DNA of 64,000 nucleotides from Candidatus Lambdaproteobacteria bacterium RIFOXYD2_FULL_50_16 (lineage in GTDB: Bacteria; SAR324; XYD2-FULL-50-16). The notes beneath the pieces were generated by a model that made no database searches, was not told the origin of the DNA, and worked only from the letters and a program-made list of their open reading frames with translations. Location of the stretch: the NCBI GenBank assembly GCA_001783695.1, contig MFNE01000030.1, positions 11,884 to 75,883 of the forward strand, given 5' to 3'. This document shows, piece by piece, positions 34,170 to 42,685 of this stretch (the first letter of the stretch is position 1; each line of letters opens with the position of its first letter). The position numbers and the translations under genes were made by a program.

Positions 34170-34592
34170 CTATTTAACCCCAGCCTTGAGCAAGTGGGGG
34201 CTGTATTTCATATCTACCTCTAATATATGGCTAATCAACCAATCAAGAAGGTAGGCAAGCATGTCGGCGATGGCGTCGTTTAGTTCGGAGTCGGCCTTGG
34301 CTTGTTCCCGGTGGATCTTAATTTCTGAAAAAAAATCTTGGTGTTGGGTGCGGTGGTTGGCTAGATCGGCGTACTTGGTTTGGTAAAGCAGTTTTTCTTC
34401 ATGCTCGAAGTGGATACGGGCGTAGGCCTCTAACGCGTCAAACAACCTTTCGGCTTGAGGACGGTCGGTGGAGGGATCAAATTGGCGGTGCAAGACATTG
34501 ATTGCCATCAGCAGCTTTTGGTGCTGCTGATCAATCGAATCAATTCCGGTGTTCCAATCCGTTTTCCAAACTAACTTTTCGAATTGGACCAT
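34170..34592 (-). CDS. Bacteriohemerythrin
   Basis: This 140-aa single-domain hemerythrin begins LVWKTDWNTGIDSIDQQHQKLL and has the full ligand set: DQQH, HFEHEE, HRTQH and HILEVD. These proteins bind O2 reversibly at a di-iron site and carry or sense oxygen in microaerophiles. It is last in the leftward cluster, 7 bases after the lipoprotein stop, so it is cotranscribed with envelope proteins. Confidence 0.95.
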   Translation of the reverse strand: MVQFEKLVWKTDWNTGIDSIDQQHQKLLMAINVLHRQFDPSTDRPQAERLFDALEAYARIHFEHEEKLLYQTKYADLANHRTQHQDFFSEIKIHREQAKADSELNDAIADMLAYLLDWLISHILEVDMKYSPHLLKAGVK

Positions 34593-34599
34593 TTTTTAC

Positions 34600-36150
34600 C
34601 TAAGGGTTTTTGGGCCTAGGGGGAAAGGCCGAATCAGGTAACGGCACCGTCGATGCCGGGTACGCAGTCACCGACTTAAACGCTTTTGCCGACTGGCCGG
34701 AAACATACTTGGCGGTATCGGTTAAACTGATATTGTCGATCATCCCCACCGAAGTCAAGGAGGCATCGGCCACGTCGCTAATCAAAAAGGTGATGGTCAT
34801 AGGTCTGCCCACTTGGCTGATATCCAACGAGCCCTGGAGTAATGCTGACTGCTCCGCACCAGAGAGCCCCGAATAGGACCCTGGCGTACTAGCGGCGGCG
34901 CCGATCCCGTTGACCGAAGCCATTTCGGCCACTACCGCCCCCTTAGGCCCGGAAACCACGACTAACAAAAAGTCGTCAAACGAACTACCCACGTACTCGT
35001 CGAACTCCTCGCTAATAAACATATACTCCCCGTTAAGGAAGTTGCCCGGCTCGGAGATATTGCCAATGGACAAGATACTCACCCGCTTATTTTGAGCCTC
35101 ACCCGTTAAGGAAGCGACCTGGCTCCCAGTACTTAAAAAGGCCGCACTTTTTCCTTCAGAAGCTTTGACCGTGCCAAAGTTGGAGAGGACCCCACAATCA
35201 CCGACACAGGTGAACCCTTCGGCCAATCCATATTCGAAGCCAAAGTCCTTGATATTAGGGACCTTAGCGTTTTTGGTGCCCGTATAAAAATGAAGAGCGA
35301 CCCCTTCAGACAACCCGTTGCCCCCTTTGTCTTTGAGGCCGTTAAGGGGCATTGAGATGTTGATTGTTGCGTTTTCAGCCAAAGACTTAAAGGGGTTCAT
35401 AACTAAAATCGAAGCCCCTTTGGAAGTGTAGAGGTTGCTGATCCGCCCGCAAACGTCGCTGCTGGTGTCGGCTCCTTTGGCGGTCGATTTCACTAAAAAG
35501 TTATTTTTGGTCAAGGTGATCGGCTGGATCGCGTCATCGAAGAAAAAAAACATCGGCGTCCCTGGGTCCACTTCGGTAGCACCTGCAACGGGGTATTGGG
35601 TCTTTAGGCTCATCGTGGTGGTGTCCGCAACGTCAGCAGAGGGGTTGATAGATTCCACCAGGGTGGAACAACCATCTTTAAGGGCAATGTAAACACTCTG
35701 CTGGGTTGTCCCGGTAGTGACCGTTAGAGGGTCAGAGATGCCGATGTTTAAAGCGTCTGGGTTGTCGGTCTCGATCTGACTTTTGGAGTAGCTTGTGGCA
35801 AAGGTAGCCTCAACCAACCGGATGGAGGTCTCAAGGGGCACCGAGAGGGTTACCTGTTTATTCGAATCGACCATGGCCACGTCAAAAGCGGTGGTGAGGT
35901 GGTCGTAAAAATAAGAAGTCACGTCTTGAGAAGCGTCGATTACTGCAACCGCCGAAGCCGAAACCAAGTCCGCACTTGAATCGACGGTGGCATCCGTAGT
36001 GGCGTTGGCCGTCGCCATCGCTTTGCCCCCGTCTAGGCTTAGGGTAACGGTCACCATTACCTTCTGGTCGCCATTGTTATCAGGCTCCCGGCAAGCGGCT
36101 AAGCCTAGTAACAAAAGGGTCATCAACAACAAAAGCAATCGGGTTTTCAT
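34600..36150 (-). CDS. Lipoprotein with Ig-like (Big_5/SbsA-type) domain
   Basis: It has 516 aa. Signal peptide and lipobox (MKTRLLLLLMTLLLLGLAAC) give a lipid anchor at Cys20. After a Thr/Ala/Asp-rich stretch, a domain with YPVAGATEVDPGTPMFFFFDDAI, then NATINISMPLNGLKDKGGNGLSEG, matches the SbsA/Big_5 Ig-like repeat pattern. The C-terminal half has strand-rich sequence and few cysteines. Next to a FecR protein and an outer-membrane barrel, it probably acts at the surface. The ligand is unknown. Confidence 0.8.
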   Translation of the reverse strand: MKTRLLLLLMTLLLLGLAACREPDNNGDQKVMVTVTLSLDGGKAMATANATTDATVDSSADLVSASAVAVIDASQDVTSYFYDHLTTAFDVAMVDSNKQVTLSVPLETSIRLVEATFATSYSKSQIETDNPDALNIGISDPLTVTTGTTQQSVYIALKDGCSTLVESINPSADVADTTTMSLKTQYPVAGATEVDPGTPMFFFFDDAIQPITLTKNNFLVKSTAKGADTSSDVCGRISNLYTSKGASILVMNPFKSLAENATINISMPLNGLKDKGGNGLSEGVALHFYTGTKNAKVPNIKDFGFEYGLAEGFTCVGDCGVLSNFGTVKASEGKSAAFLSTGSQVASLTGEAQNKRVSILSIGNISEPGNFLNGEYMFISEEFDEYVGSSFDDFLLVVVSGPKGAVVAEMASVNGIGAAASTPGSYSGLSGAEQSALLQGSLDISQVGRPMTITFLISDVADASLTSVGMIDNISLTDTAKYVSGQSAKAFKSVTAYPASTVPLPDSAFPPRPKNP

Positions 36151-36155
36151 GGAAC

Positions 36156-36893
36156 TCAGTTGGTGATGGTGAACTTAATCTTGTTGGAATTATTAGAGCT
36201 AGGCGCAAACTGGTTTAGCTCAACCGGCATTTTGGCGCTGTCTGACAGGTTTAAAACCTTGGCTGCGTCCAAGGCGCCAAGGTCCACAGCAGTCGCCCCG
36301 TCCTTTTTTAAGAGTGAGTCTTTGGTAGTTTGATTGACCTTAACCGGCGGGGTCGGAGCTGCGCTTTTATTAACCGAGGAGATCAGGTCCTTGGTTAATT
36401 CTACTACCTTGCCCGGTTCGGACAAGCTGCTTAAAGCAACGGTCCCATCTAGGGTCAAAACCAAGGTATTGGCCCCTTGCGACTGGACCATAAAATCGGT
36501 CCCCTTTACTCCAATTAAGGCATTAGCCGTGCGGACCTGGAACCTTGCTGGCCCTTTTTTGGGTGCGACCACAAAGCGCCCTTTGCCCACTGGCATATCA
36601 AGCCCGGTTTGGGCGGCTGAATAATCTGCTAGTTTAACTAGGGTCGCCGCATAAACCTCAATCATTTCTGACTCGCCCCGCAAATAGATACGGCCACGGG
36701 CATTATTGCTCGAATGGACCTCATCTTTGGCATTAAGCGGAATTTTGACATTGGGCTCTAAGTACAGTTTGGACTTATTGCCGCTGGTCACCTTAACACT
36801 GCCCCAATCGAGTAACAGGTATCCCACCTCTTGGGCGAAGCTCACCCCACTTAAACAAAACAGAAAGAATAGTAAAAGGCTGGTCCGTTTCAT
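36156..36893 (-). CDS. Secreted FecR-domain protein
   Basis: This 245-aa protein has a signal peptide (cleavage after ...SGVSFA). The FecR domain (about 20-165) shows GSVKVTSG, LNAKDEVHSSNNARGRIYL, GKGRFVVAPKKGPARFQVRTANALIGVKGTDF and LTLDGTVALSS. The ending GVKGTDF is a FecR hallmark. The type lacks an N-terminal transmembrane anti-sigma part, so this is the periplasmic-only version often found near cyclase-like and outer-membrane genes, not a classical TonB regulator. It lies 3 and 5 bases from its neighbours. Confidence 0.88.
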   Translation of the reverse strand: MKRTSLLLFFLFCLSGVSFAQEVGYLLLDWGSVKVTSGNKSKLYLEPNVKIPLNAKDEVHSSNNARGRIYLRGESEMIEVYAATLVKLADYSAAQTGLDMPVGKGRFVVAPKKGPARFQVRTANALIGVKGTDFMVQSQGANTLVLTLDGTVALSSLSEPGKVVELTKDLISSVNKSAAPTPPVKVNQTTKDSLLKKDGATAVDLGALDAAKVLNLSDSAKMPVELNQFAPSSNNSNKIKFTITN

Positions 36894-36896
36894 CGC

Positions 36897-38096
36897 TTAA
36901 AATTGATAGATCGCCGAAGCGGCCAAGAGGTTAGCACTATACGCCTTGTAAGAAACGTTTGAACCCATACGCTCCAAAGTGAACTCGCCCAAGAGTGAAA
37001 GTTGGGAACGAAGCTTGTAGGTCCCTTTGAGATTAACACTAATTAGGCTACTGTTTTCCTTAGCGCCTTTTAAAGGATCCGAGGTTTTATAGGTGTACAT
37101 CTTGTCTTTTAGACCCAAGGTAAATTGCGAGCGCTCGTCGTAGGGATAAGTGGCGTTGCCCCCTAAGGTAATAGCATTATAAAAAGCATATTTACCCTTG
37201 GCCTGGTTGATCTCGTAGGCTCCTAAAAACTTCGACTCTAGCCCCATAACCACCGTAGGCCACTCGCCTTGGGCTTTGAGTAACCACGCGTCCTGGTTAT
37301 AATCGCCACTGACCGAGTTAACCGCCCGCTGGGTAAAGGAAAACTCTGAATCAATCTGGTAGGTATCAGCCAGGGTGAAGGACTTAAGTCCGACAAAAAA
37401 GATATCTGATTCTAATTGGGTTTTAGGCAAAATCAAGGTGGGCACCTCGGTACCAATTTGGTTGTAACCACCGCCTACCACCCAACCGCCCCAATCGGCG
37501 TTTTCATAAAGCCCTTTTACTTGAGTAAACCCAATCTCTAAAGTTTTGGCATCGCGGTTAATATAGCGTTCGCGATACCATACCCCTGAAAGGGCCACTT
37601 GCCCGTCTGCTAATGGCAGCTTATACCCAGGTACCAGTGTATAACGCCCCACTAAACTTTTAACCTTTGAGTCAGAACTAGGAGCCAAAAGGGCGTTGTC
37701 TTTGTAACCAAGCCCACCCATCGCCAGTAAGGTCCAAGGCCGGTTGGCCCGCTCTTCGATTTCGGCCGGGGTGCTCAAGCAAATCACCACCTCTTTGGAG
37801 GCCCGCCCAGATTTACTTTCCACCTCAATTTTAAAACTGTTTTCCCCTAAGCTAAGCTCGTAGGGGATCTCAAACCGCCCACGAGTGGGCTCGGCAAGTT
37901 TGTATTCATTCCCGTTAACCCAAACTCTGCTGACCTCATCAAAGCTAGAAACCTCGACAGACAACTTGCCTTTGGCTTTATCGGTCAGGCTATAGTCCGA
38001 ATGGCTAGTAGAGTAAATCAGGATATCCGCAGCCCAAACCTTTGGGACTAATGCGAAAAAGAGGGACAACAGTAGAATTAGGTGGCTAAACTTCAC
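36897..38096 (-). CDS. Outer-membrane beta-barrel protein with N-terminal Ig-like strand domain
   Basis: It has 399 aa. The signal peptide is cleaved near VPKVWAA. Residues about 25-110 form a strand-rich domain (KLSVEVSSFDEVSRVWVNGN, then SFKIEVESKSGRA). The remainder alternates aromatic residues as a beta-barrel and ends in Tyr-Gln-Phe, the BAM recognition type. No specific porin family was recognised. Its gene order (cyclase-like, barrel, FecR, lipoprotein) suggests a joint envelope complex. Confidence 0.72.
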   Translation of the reverse strand: MKFSHLILLLSLFFALVPKVWAADILIYSTSHSDYSLTDKAKGKLSVEVSSFDEVSRVWVNGNEYKLAEPTRGRFEIPYELSLGENSFKIEVESKSGRASKEVVICLSTPAEIEERANRPWTLLAMGGLGYKDNALLAPSSDSKVKSLVGRYTLVPGYKLPLADGQVALSGVWYRERYINRDAKTLEIGFTQVKGLYENADWGGWVVGGGYNQIGTEVPTLILPKTQLESDIFFVGLKSFTLADTYQIDSEFSFTQRAVNSVSGDYNQDAWLLKAQGEWPTVVMGLESKFLGAYEINQAKGKYAFYNAITLGGNATYPYDERSQFTLGLKDKMYTYKTSDPLKGAKENSSLISVNLKGTYKLRSQLSLLGEFTLERMGSNVSYKAYSANLLAASAIYQF

Positions 38097-38263
38097 GGCC
38101 CGATCAGGTAAGGGTTTGGCTTTCTATGGCCAGCCTGCCAAAAAAAAGGCCATTTGTTAAGATATTTTTTTAACCCTTCGGCAAAGTCCGCCGAACGGGC
38201 CTTTGGCGAAAATTTAGAGCGGGTTAAAAGGGCAGTTTTACCAGTCCTAAAAAAAAACAAGGT

Positions 38264-39910
38264 CTATTCTTCAGGTTTTTTGGGATCCGGGTTTTGCCCG
38301 TCATATCCTCGCCAAAGGTTCGTCCCTGCCCCGGTGTCGCCCGGTGAGCTGACCGGGGCCTCATCGCCGATATTGAGGTCCAAAGGGGCGCTCCTTAAGG
38401 TTTCCTCAAGCATATCTGGCACCATCGACTCAAAGCCCCCTTTGAAGTCGGCCTTAAGCTCGGTCAGTCGCTCGCGGGACTCGGAAACTCCCTTTTCGGC
38501 GGGGAGATCTACAATCGAAAAGATTTCTTCGTTTTCCGAAAGGCTTCTTGATTTCAGCCCTTTGGCCTGTTGCTGGCCAAAGCCGACGCTGGCGCGTTCT
38601 AAGGTGCTAGCCGTGACTAAAACCGCTTCCCTTTCGGCGCAACTGCACAAATATTCAGCAACCGCCGCCGAGGCCCCCACAAACGTATAAGCGCCTACCT
38701 GTGGCCCTAAGGTGCCTGCCAGACCTAAGGTAGAGTGTACCCCAATTCCATAATCCAGTTGTTTTTGGCCTAACACCTTGCGTTGGTGGTTAAGCTCGAT
38801 CCAACCGCGGTTGATGCTAACCGCTGCACGCAAGGCGTTGTTCACGCCGTTCATCCCTTCAAACAAGGTGAAGATTTTATCACCAATCACTTTAACTACC
38901 TGCCCACCTAAATCCTTGACCTGTCGCTCAAAAGGAACCAGGTGTTCTTGGAGTAGGTTAGCAATTTTATCGGGGTTTTCTCTGCCGATCCAATCTTGAA
39001 TCCCGGGCACACGAGCGCAAAGGCAAGTAAGGTCGGCCTTTCTAAGCGAAAAGTCGAGACCCTGGTTTACGGTTTCGGGGGCCTTGGTAGTTTTTATGGG
39101 TTGGCGGTTTTGTTCGGCCTGTAACGTTTTAAGGTTATAGGTCATCTGGTTGAAAGCTTGGAACAACTTGCCCACTTCGTCTTGGTAAGGGCTGTCTAAT
39201 TCTTGGTCATATTTTCGGCTTCCCACCTGGGCCATGGCCAGGGTCAGGCGGTTGTGGGCCGAGGCAAAGGGCAGATGAAAAAACCACAATAACAAGAGGC
39301 CTAAAGCAGTAATCCATAATCCGTGGATCACAATTGACGCCCCACTTTGCGCTAAAATACTGTTATATCCAATCACCACCTGCACATAACCGACCTTGAT
39401 CACTTGATCGTCTTTGGTGACGGTTATCGCCTTTAAAAACTGGTAAACCGGCAAAACCTGCCCTTCTGAAGAATAAGGGATCTGGGTAACCTGCACCCCT
39501 TCTTCGCCAGCCGCCTCTAATTGTTCCATCAAACTCGGATGCGCGGTCGCCCCCACCAGGTCCGAACGGGTGCTGGCGTAATAACCACCTGAAGGTAATA
39601 AAATAACCGAGATCTGAACTAGGTCTTTCGCCTTTACAACCAATTCTTTGCCCAGCACCTCTAGCGAGTCTGCCAGTTGTTTAGGTTGGCGATTGTCCAA
39701 GCTGGCCAAAGCCATCTGTTCAGTCATCACCGTATAGGCCTTGCCTTGATGAATCAGGTCTTCAAACCGACTGCTGGCTAATTCGGGTCTAAAAAACAGA
39801 AACATAACCAGGGTCAAACAGCCCGCAAGCAGGACAAGGGCCAACATCTGCTTAAATACAATCGGCAGATTGTTTAACGATGGGGCAGAGGAATGGATCG
39901 GTTCGCTCAT
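38264..39910 (-). CDS. Membrane protein with HAMP and degenerate class III cyclase-like domain
   Basis: It has 548 aa. Two membrane segments (about 22-40 and 192-212) flank a periplasmic sensor; HAMP is about 215-265. The cytosolic domain (about 285-460) has the class III nucleotidyl cyclase frame, but catalytic residues are missing. The first metal Asp (FADxxGF) reads LCARVPGI, and the substrate-specific Asp/Asn segment (IGDxVN) reads VGASAAVA. Only VIGDKIFTLF keeps its Asp. A disordered Pro/Asp-rich tail follows. It lies 167 bases from the barrel gene and 13 from gspE. It is probably a non-catalytic sensor or a very divergent cyclase. Confidence 0.82.
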   Translation of the reverse strand: MSEPIHSSAPSLNNLPIVFKQMLALVLLAGCLTLVMFLFFRPELASSRFEDLIHQGKAYTVMTEQMALASLDNRQPKQLADSLEVLGKELVVKAKDLVQISVILLPSGGYYASTRSDLVGATAHPSLMEQLEAAGEEGVQVTQIPYSSEGQVLPVYQFLKAITVTKDDQVIKVGYVQVVIGYNSILAQSGASIVIHGLWITALGLLLLWFFHLPFASAHNRLTLAMAQVGSRKYDQELDSPYQDEVGKLFQAFNQMTYNLKTLQAEQNRQPIKTTKAPETVNQGLDFSLRKADLTCLCARVPGIQDWIGRENPDKIANLLQEHLVPFERQVKDLGGQVVKVIGDKIFTLFEGMNGVNNALRAAVSINRGWIELNHQRKVLGQKQLDYGIGVHSTLGLAGTLGPQVGAYTFVGASAAVAEYLCSCAEREAVLVTASTLERASVGFGQQQAKGLKSRSLSENEEIFSIVDLPAEKGVSESRERLTELKADFKGGFESMVPDMLEETLRSAPLDLNIGDEAPVSSPGDTGAGTNLWRGYDGQNPDPKKPEE

Positions 39911-39923
39911 GTTTGTTTGACGG

Positions 39924-41669
39924 TTAGGCGTTTAGTTTGCCACTGGCACTGATTCGCAAAAACTCTTCTAAACTGGTCAGACCGGCTAAGGCCTTTTCGG
40001 CGCAATCTTGGGATAATTCCAGCATACCGCCTTCAATAGCGATTTGCCTAATCACGCTGGCATCGGCCCCCTTTGCGATAGCTTTACGTAAAGGGTCGGT
40101 TACCATAAGCAATTCATATACCCCGCTGCGACCTTGATAGCCCGATTGCAAACAAATTTCACAACCTCGCCCCCGCCAGAGGTGCCCGACATAACCTTGA
40201 AGCCACTGCGGCAAAAATCCGGCCTGTTGGAGTTCCTCTTTATCTAAAGGGTGTTCCTCTTTGCAATGGGGGCAAATCAAGCGCACCAATCTTTGGGCTA
40301 CGGCAGCGGTCAAGGTGCTTGAAACTAAAAAGGGCTCGATCCCCATGTCGATCAAGCGAACAACCGAACTGGGGGCGTCGTTGGTATGCAAGGTGGAGAG
40401 CACCAAGTGGCCGGTTAGACTGGCCTGGATAGCGATTTGGGCGGTCTCTGCGTCACGCATCTCGCCGACCATAATCACGTCCGGGTCTTGGCGCAGCATC
40501 GCCCGAAGCCCCTTGGCAAAGGTCAGCCCGGTCTTTTCATTAACCTGCATCTGCCCATAATCCCCGATTTGATATTCGACCGGGTCTTCGATGGTGACAA
40601 TATTTTTTTTCTTAGAGTCGATCTCGGCCAGCGCGGCATAAAGGGTGGTGGTTTTACCAGAGCCTGTGGGGCCTGTGACCAAAACAATCCCGTGAGGCTG
40701 GGTCATCAGGGCCCTCATGCGATTAGCCAGTGCCGGGTTAAACCCTAAACCGGCCAAACTGCCAATCCCTTTAGCCTGATTCAAAAGCCGCAAAACCGCT
40801 TGTTCCCCGTGGATGGTTGGGATGATACTCACCCGTATGTCGATTTTTTTGCCTGCTAGAAGGATCATGGTCCGCCCGTCTTGGGGCTTGGACTTAGACG
40901 AAATGTCGAGCCCGGCCATCACTTTAACCCGGTTGACCAACGGGATGTGCCCCCTTTTTTTAACCTTGGTCACCGGCCTAAGTACCCCATCGACCCGGTA
41001 ACGCACTTGGGTCTCTCCGAAGCCTGGGTCAATATGGATATCTGAACTATTGTCTTTAACCGCCTGGAACAAAATAGAGTTCATCAACCGTTTGATCGGC
41101 TCTTCGTTTTGTGCGTCTAAAAGATCTTCCGTTTCTTCAGAGGACCAATGAGCCAGATAGTCAGTGTCTTGATCTCCCTCTAAAACCTCGGCGGCCTCTT
41201 CGGCGCTAGATTGGTTGGTGTCAAAACTACGGTTGATCGTGGCGGCTAATTCTTCTGGTGAGGTCAAAACTAAGTCCAGACGCTCGGCTCCTAAGGCGCG
41301 CGCCACCTCTAAATAAGGGGCCCGAGGCCAGGGCTCGACAACCGCTAGTCGCAGTTCTTGGTCTTCTAAATGGAGCGGAAAACAGGCTCTGGCCTTGGCA
41401 AAACGGATACCAACCAATTCAAAAAACTGATCTCTTAAGGCTAGGCCAGGGTCGGGCAGGTGGGGGAGCCATTCTAGGCCCAGATACACTGCTAAGGCCG
41501 GTCCGTATTGGGCAGGGTCAATCAGGCGGGATTTGGCCAGCGCCTCCCGCAGGGCGGGCCCTTTGAACTCGTTAATAAGCGCCACTATAGCCGCTTCATT
41601 TTGGGGGGCGGCTCTAGCTATAAGCTTGGCCAGCACTTGGGCCCCAACCTCACTAGAGGTCTGGTTCAT
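39924..41669 (-). CDS. GspE/PilB-type secretion ATPase
   Basis: It has 581 aa. The N-terminal domain of the T2SS E type (about 40-150) is followed by the ATPase core: Walker A GPTGSGKTTTLY (about 335), Asp box IEDPVEYQ, Walker B PDVIMVGEMRD, and the His box LSTLHTNDAPSSVVRL. A four-Cys zinc element (CPHC ... CEIC) lies near the C-terminus. It powers type II secretion or type IV pilus assembly, but no other gsp or pil gene is in the window. It overlaps the exonuclease gene by ATGA and precedes the cyclase-like gene, so it may serve another envelope machine. Confidence 0.92.
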   Translation of the reverse strand: MNQTSSEVGAQVLAKLIARAAPQNEAAIVALINEFKGPALREALAKSRLIDPAQYGPALAVYLGLEWLPHLPDPGLALRDQFFELVGIRFAKARACFPLHLEDQELRLAVVEPWPRAPYLEVARALGAERLDLVLTSPEELAATINRSFDTNQSSAEEAAEVLEGDQDTDYLAHWSSEETEDLLDAQNEEPIKRLMNSILFQAVKDNSSDIHIDPGFGETQVRYRVDGVLRPVTKVKKRGHIPLVNRVKVMAGLDISSKSKPQDGRTMILLAGKKIDIRVSIIPTIHGEQAVLRLLNQAKGIGSLAGLGFNPALANRMRALMTQPHGIVLVTGPTGSGKTTTLYAALAEIDSKKKNIVTIEDPVEYQIGDYGQMQVNEKTGLTFAKGLRAMLRQDPDVIMVGEMRDAETAQIAIQASLTGHLVLSTLHTNDAPSSVVRLIDMGIEPFLVSSTLTAAVAQRLVRLICPHCKEEHPLDKEELQQAGFLPQWLQGYVGHLWRGRGCEICLQSGYQGRSGVYELLMVTDPLRKAIAKGADASVIRQIAIEGGMLELSQDCAEKALAGLTSLEEFLRISASGKLNA

Positions 41670-42577
41670 GCACTACTCCGAGAGCGGGGGTGCCGTTTAC
41701 CTTTTAGCTCTTGTCGTTTAATGCGTTTTTGAATCTGGTCGCGAGTCAGCCGATCCTTTTGAAACTGGATCAAACCAAACAGGCTAACAACCCCTTGGGC
41801 CTGTAAGTCTTCAATAAACCGGTTTAGAAAAAATTTGGTCGCCACTACATCGGGCATCGCCCGGTGGCGATCGTCCATGGTTAGGTTAAAGTGCCGACTG
41901 AGGCCGGTCACCCCGCAAGCATGAAGCTGGGGAAGCAGTTTTTTAGCAATCGCAAAGGTGCAAACCGGAACGGGTGCAGAGGAAGGGGTCAAACCTAAAC
42001 GATTAATCTCGGCGTTTACAAAATAGAAATCAAAAGGGGCATTGTGGGCGACAAACACCGCATCCTTGGCAAACTCGACAAATTTGGGCATTACCTCTTC
42101 AATCAAGGGGGCGCCTTCAACGTCTTTGTTGCTAATACCCGTTAGTTCGGCAATGTGGCGACTAATGTGCTTTTGTGGGTTTACCAGTTGGTCAAACTCC
42201 CCTAGCACTTTCCCCCCTTTAACCCGAATCGCCGCCAAATCAATAATCCGGTCCACCCCTTTGATTGAGCCGGTGGTTTCGATATCGGTAATCACAAACT
42301 CCACCTCGGATAAAGCCGAATCCTTCATCAGTTTTGGTAGGGGTGTTGCCGCCCAAAACTGGGGCTCGGCCTGAACAAATCGGCGGTCCTTTGCCAAGAG
42401 GGCAAAATCCGGTTCCCCGTGTTTTAGCCCCAAAAATTTGCCAATTTGGGTTTCCGATAACGGTTGATCGTATCGGAAAAGAAGTTGAAAGATCGAATCG
42501 ATCAAGGTAAGTCCTGTAACAGCGGGAGTCTCCCACTTTGGTTGGAGATGTTTATCTTCGAACGCTAACAACAACAA
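41666..42577 (-). CDS. DnaQ-like DEDDh 3'-5' exonuclease with N-terminal wing-like domain
   Basis: The DEDDh exonuclease core (about 80-250 of this start) has FVITDIETTG (Asp/Glu), VFVAHNAPFDFYF (Asp) and DDRHRAMPDV (His/Asp). Its layout is like DNA polymerase III epsilon. An N-terminal ~75-residue domain (IFQLLFRYDQPLSETQIGKFL, then LLAKDRRFVQA) looks like a HARE-HTH-type winged helix. The tail is basic. The start is uncertain: the track uses TTG 42724, which overlaps the divergent gene by 39 bases. TTG 42577 avoids this but has a weak SD. No ATG is available before the core. Confidence 0.8.
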   Translation of the reverse strand: MLLLAFEDKHLQPKWETPAVTGLTLIDSIFQLLFRYDQPLSETQIGKFLGLKHGEPDFALLAKDRRFVQAEPQFWAATPLPKLMKDSALSEVEFVITDIETTGSIKGVDRIIDLAAIRVKGGKVLGEFDQLVNPQKHISRHIAELTGISNKDVEGAPLIEEVMPKFVEFAKDAVFVAHNAPFDFYFVNAEINRLGLTPSSAPVPVCTFAIAKKLLPQLHACGVTGLSRHFNLTMDDRHRAMPDVVATKFFLNRFIEDLQAQGVVSLFGLIQFQKDRLTRDQIQKRIKRQELKGKRHPRSRSSA

Positions 42578-42685
42578 GGCAAACTGCCTAGCCCCTTTTT
42601 CACCGGGCTTCGACCCAGAGACCGGGCCAATTCGGGCACAGGAAAATGCAATATTCGTGTCTAAAATCAAAAAACAAATGGCTTT

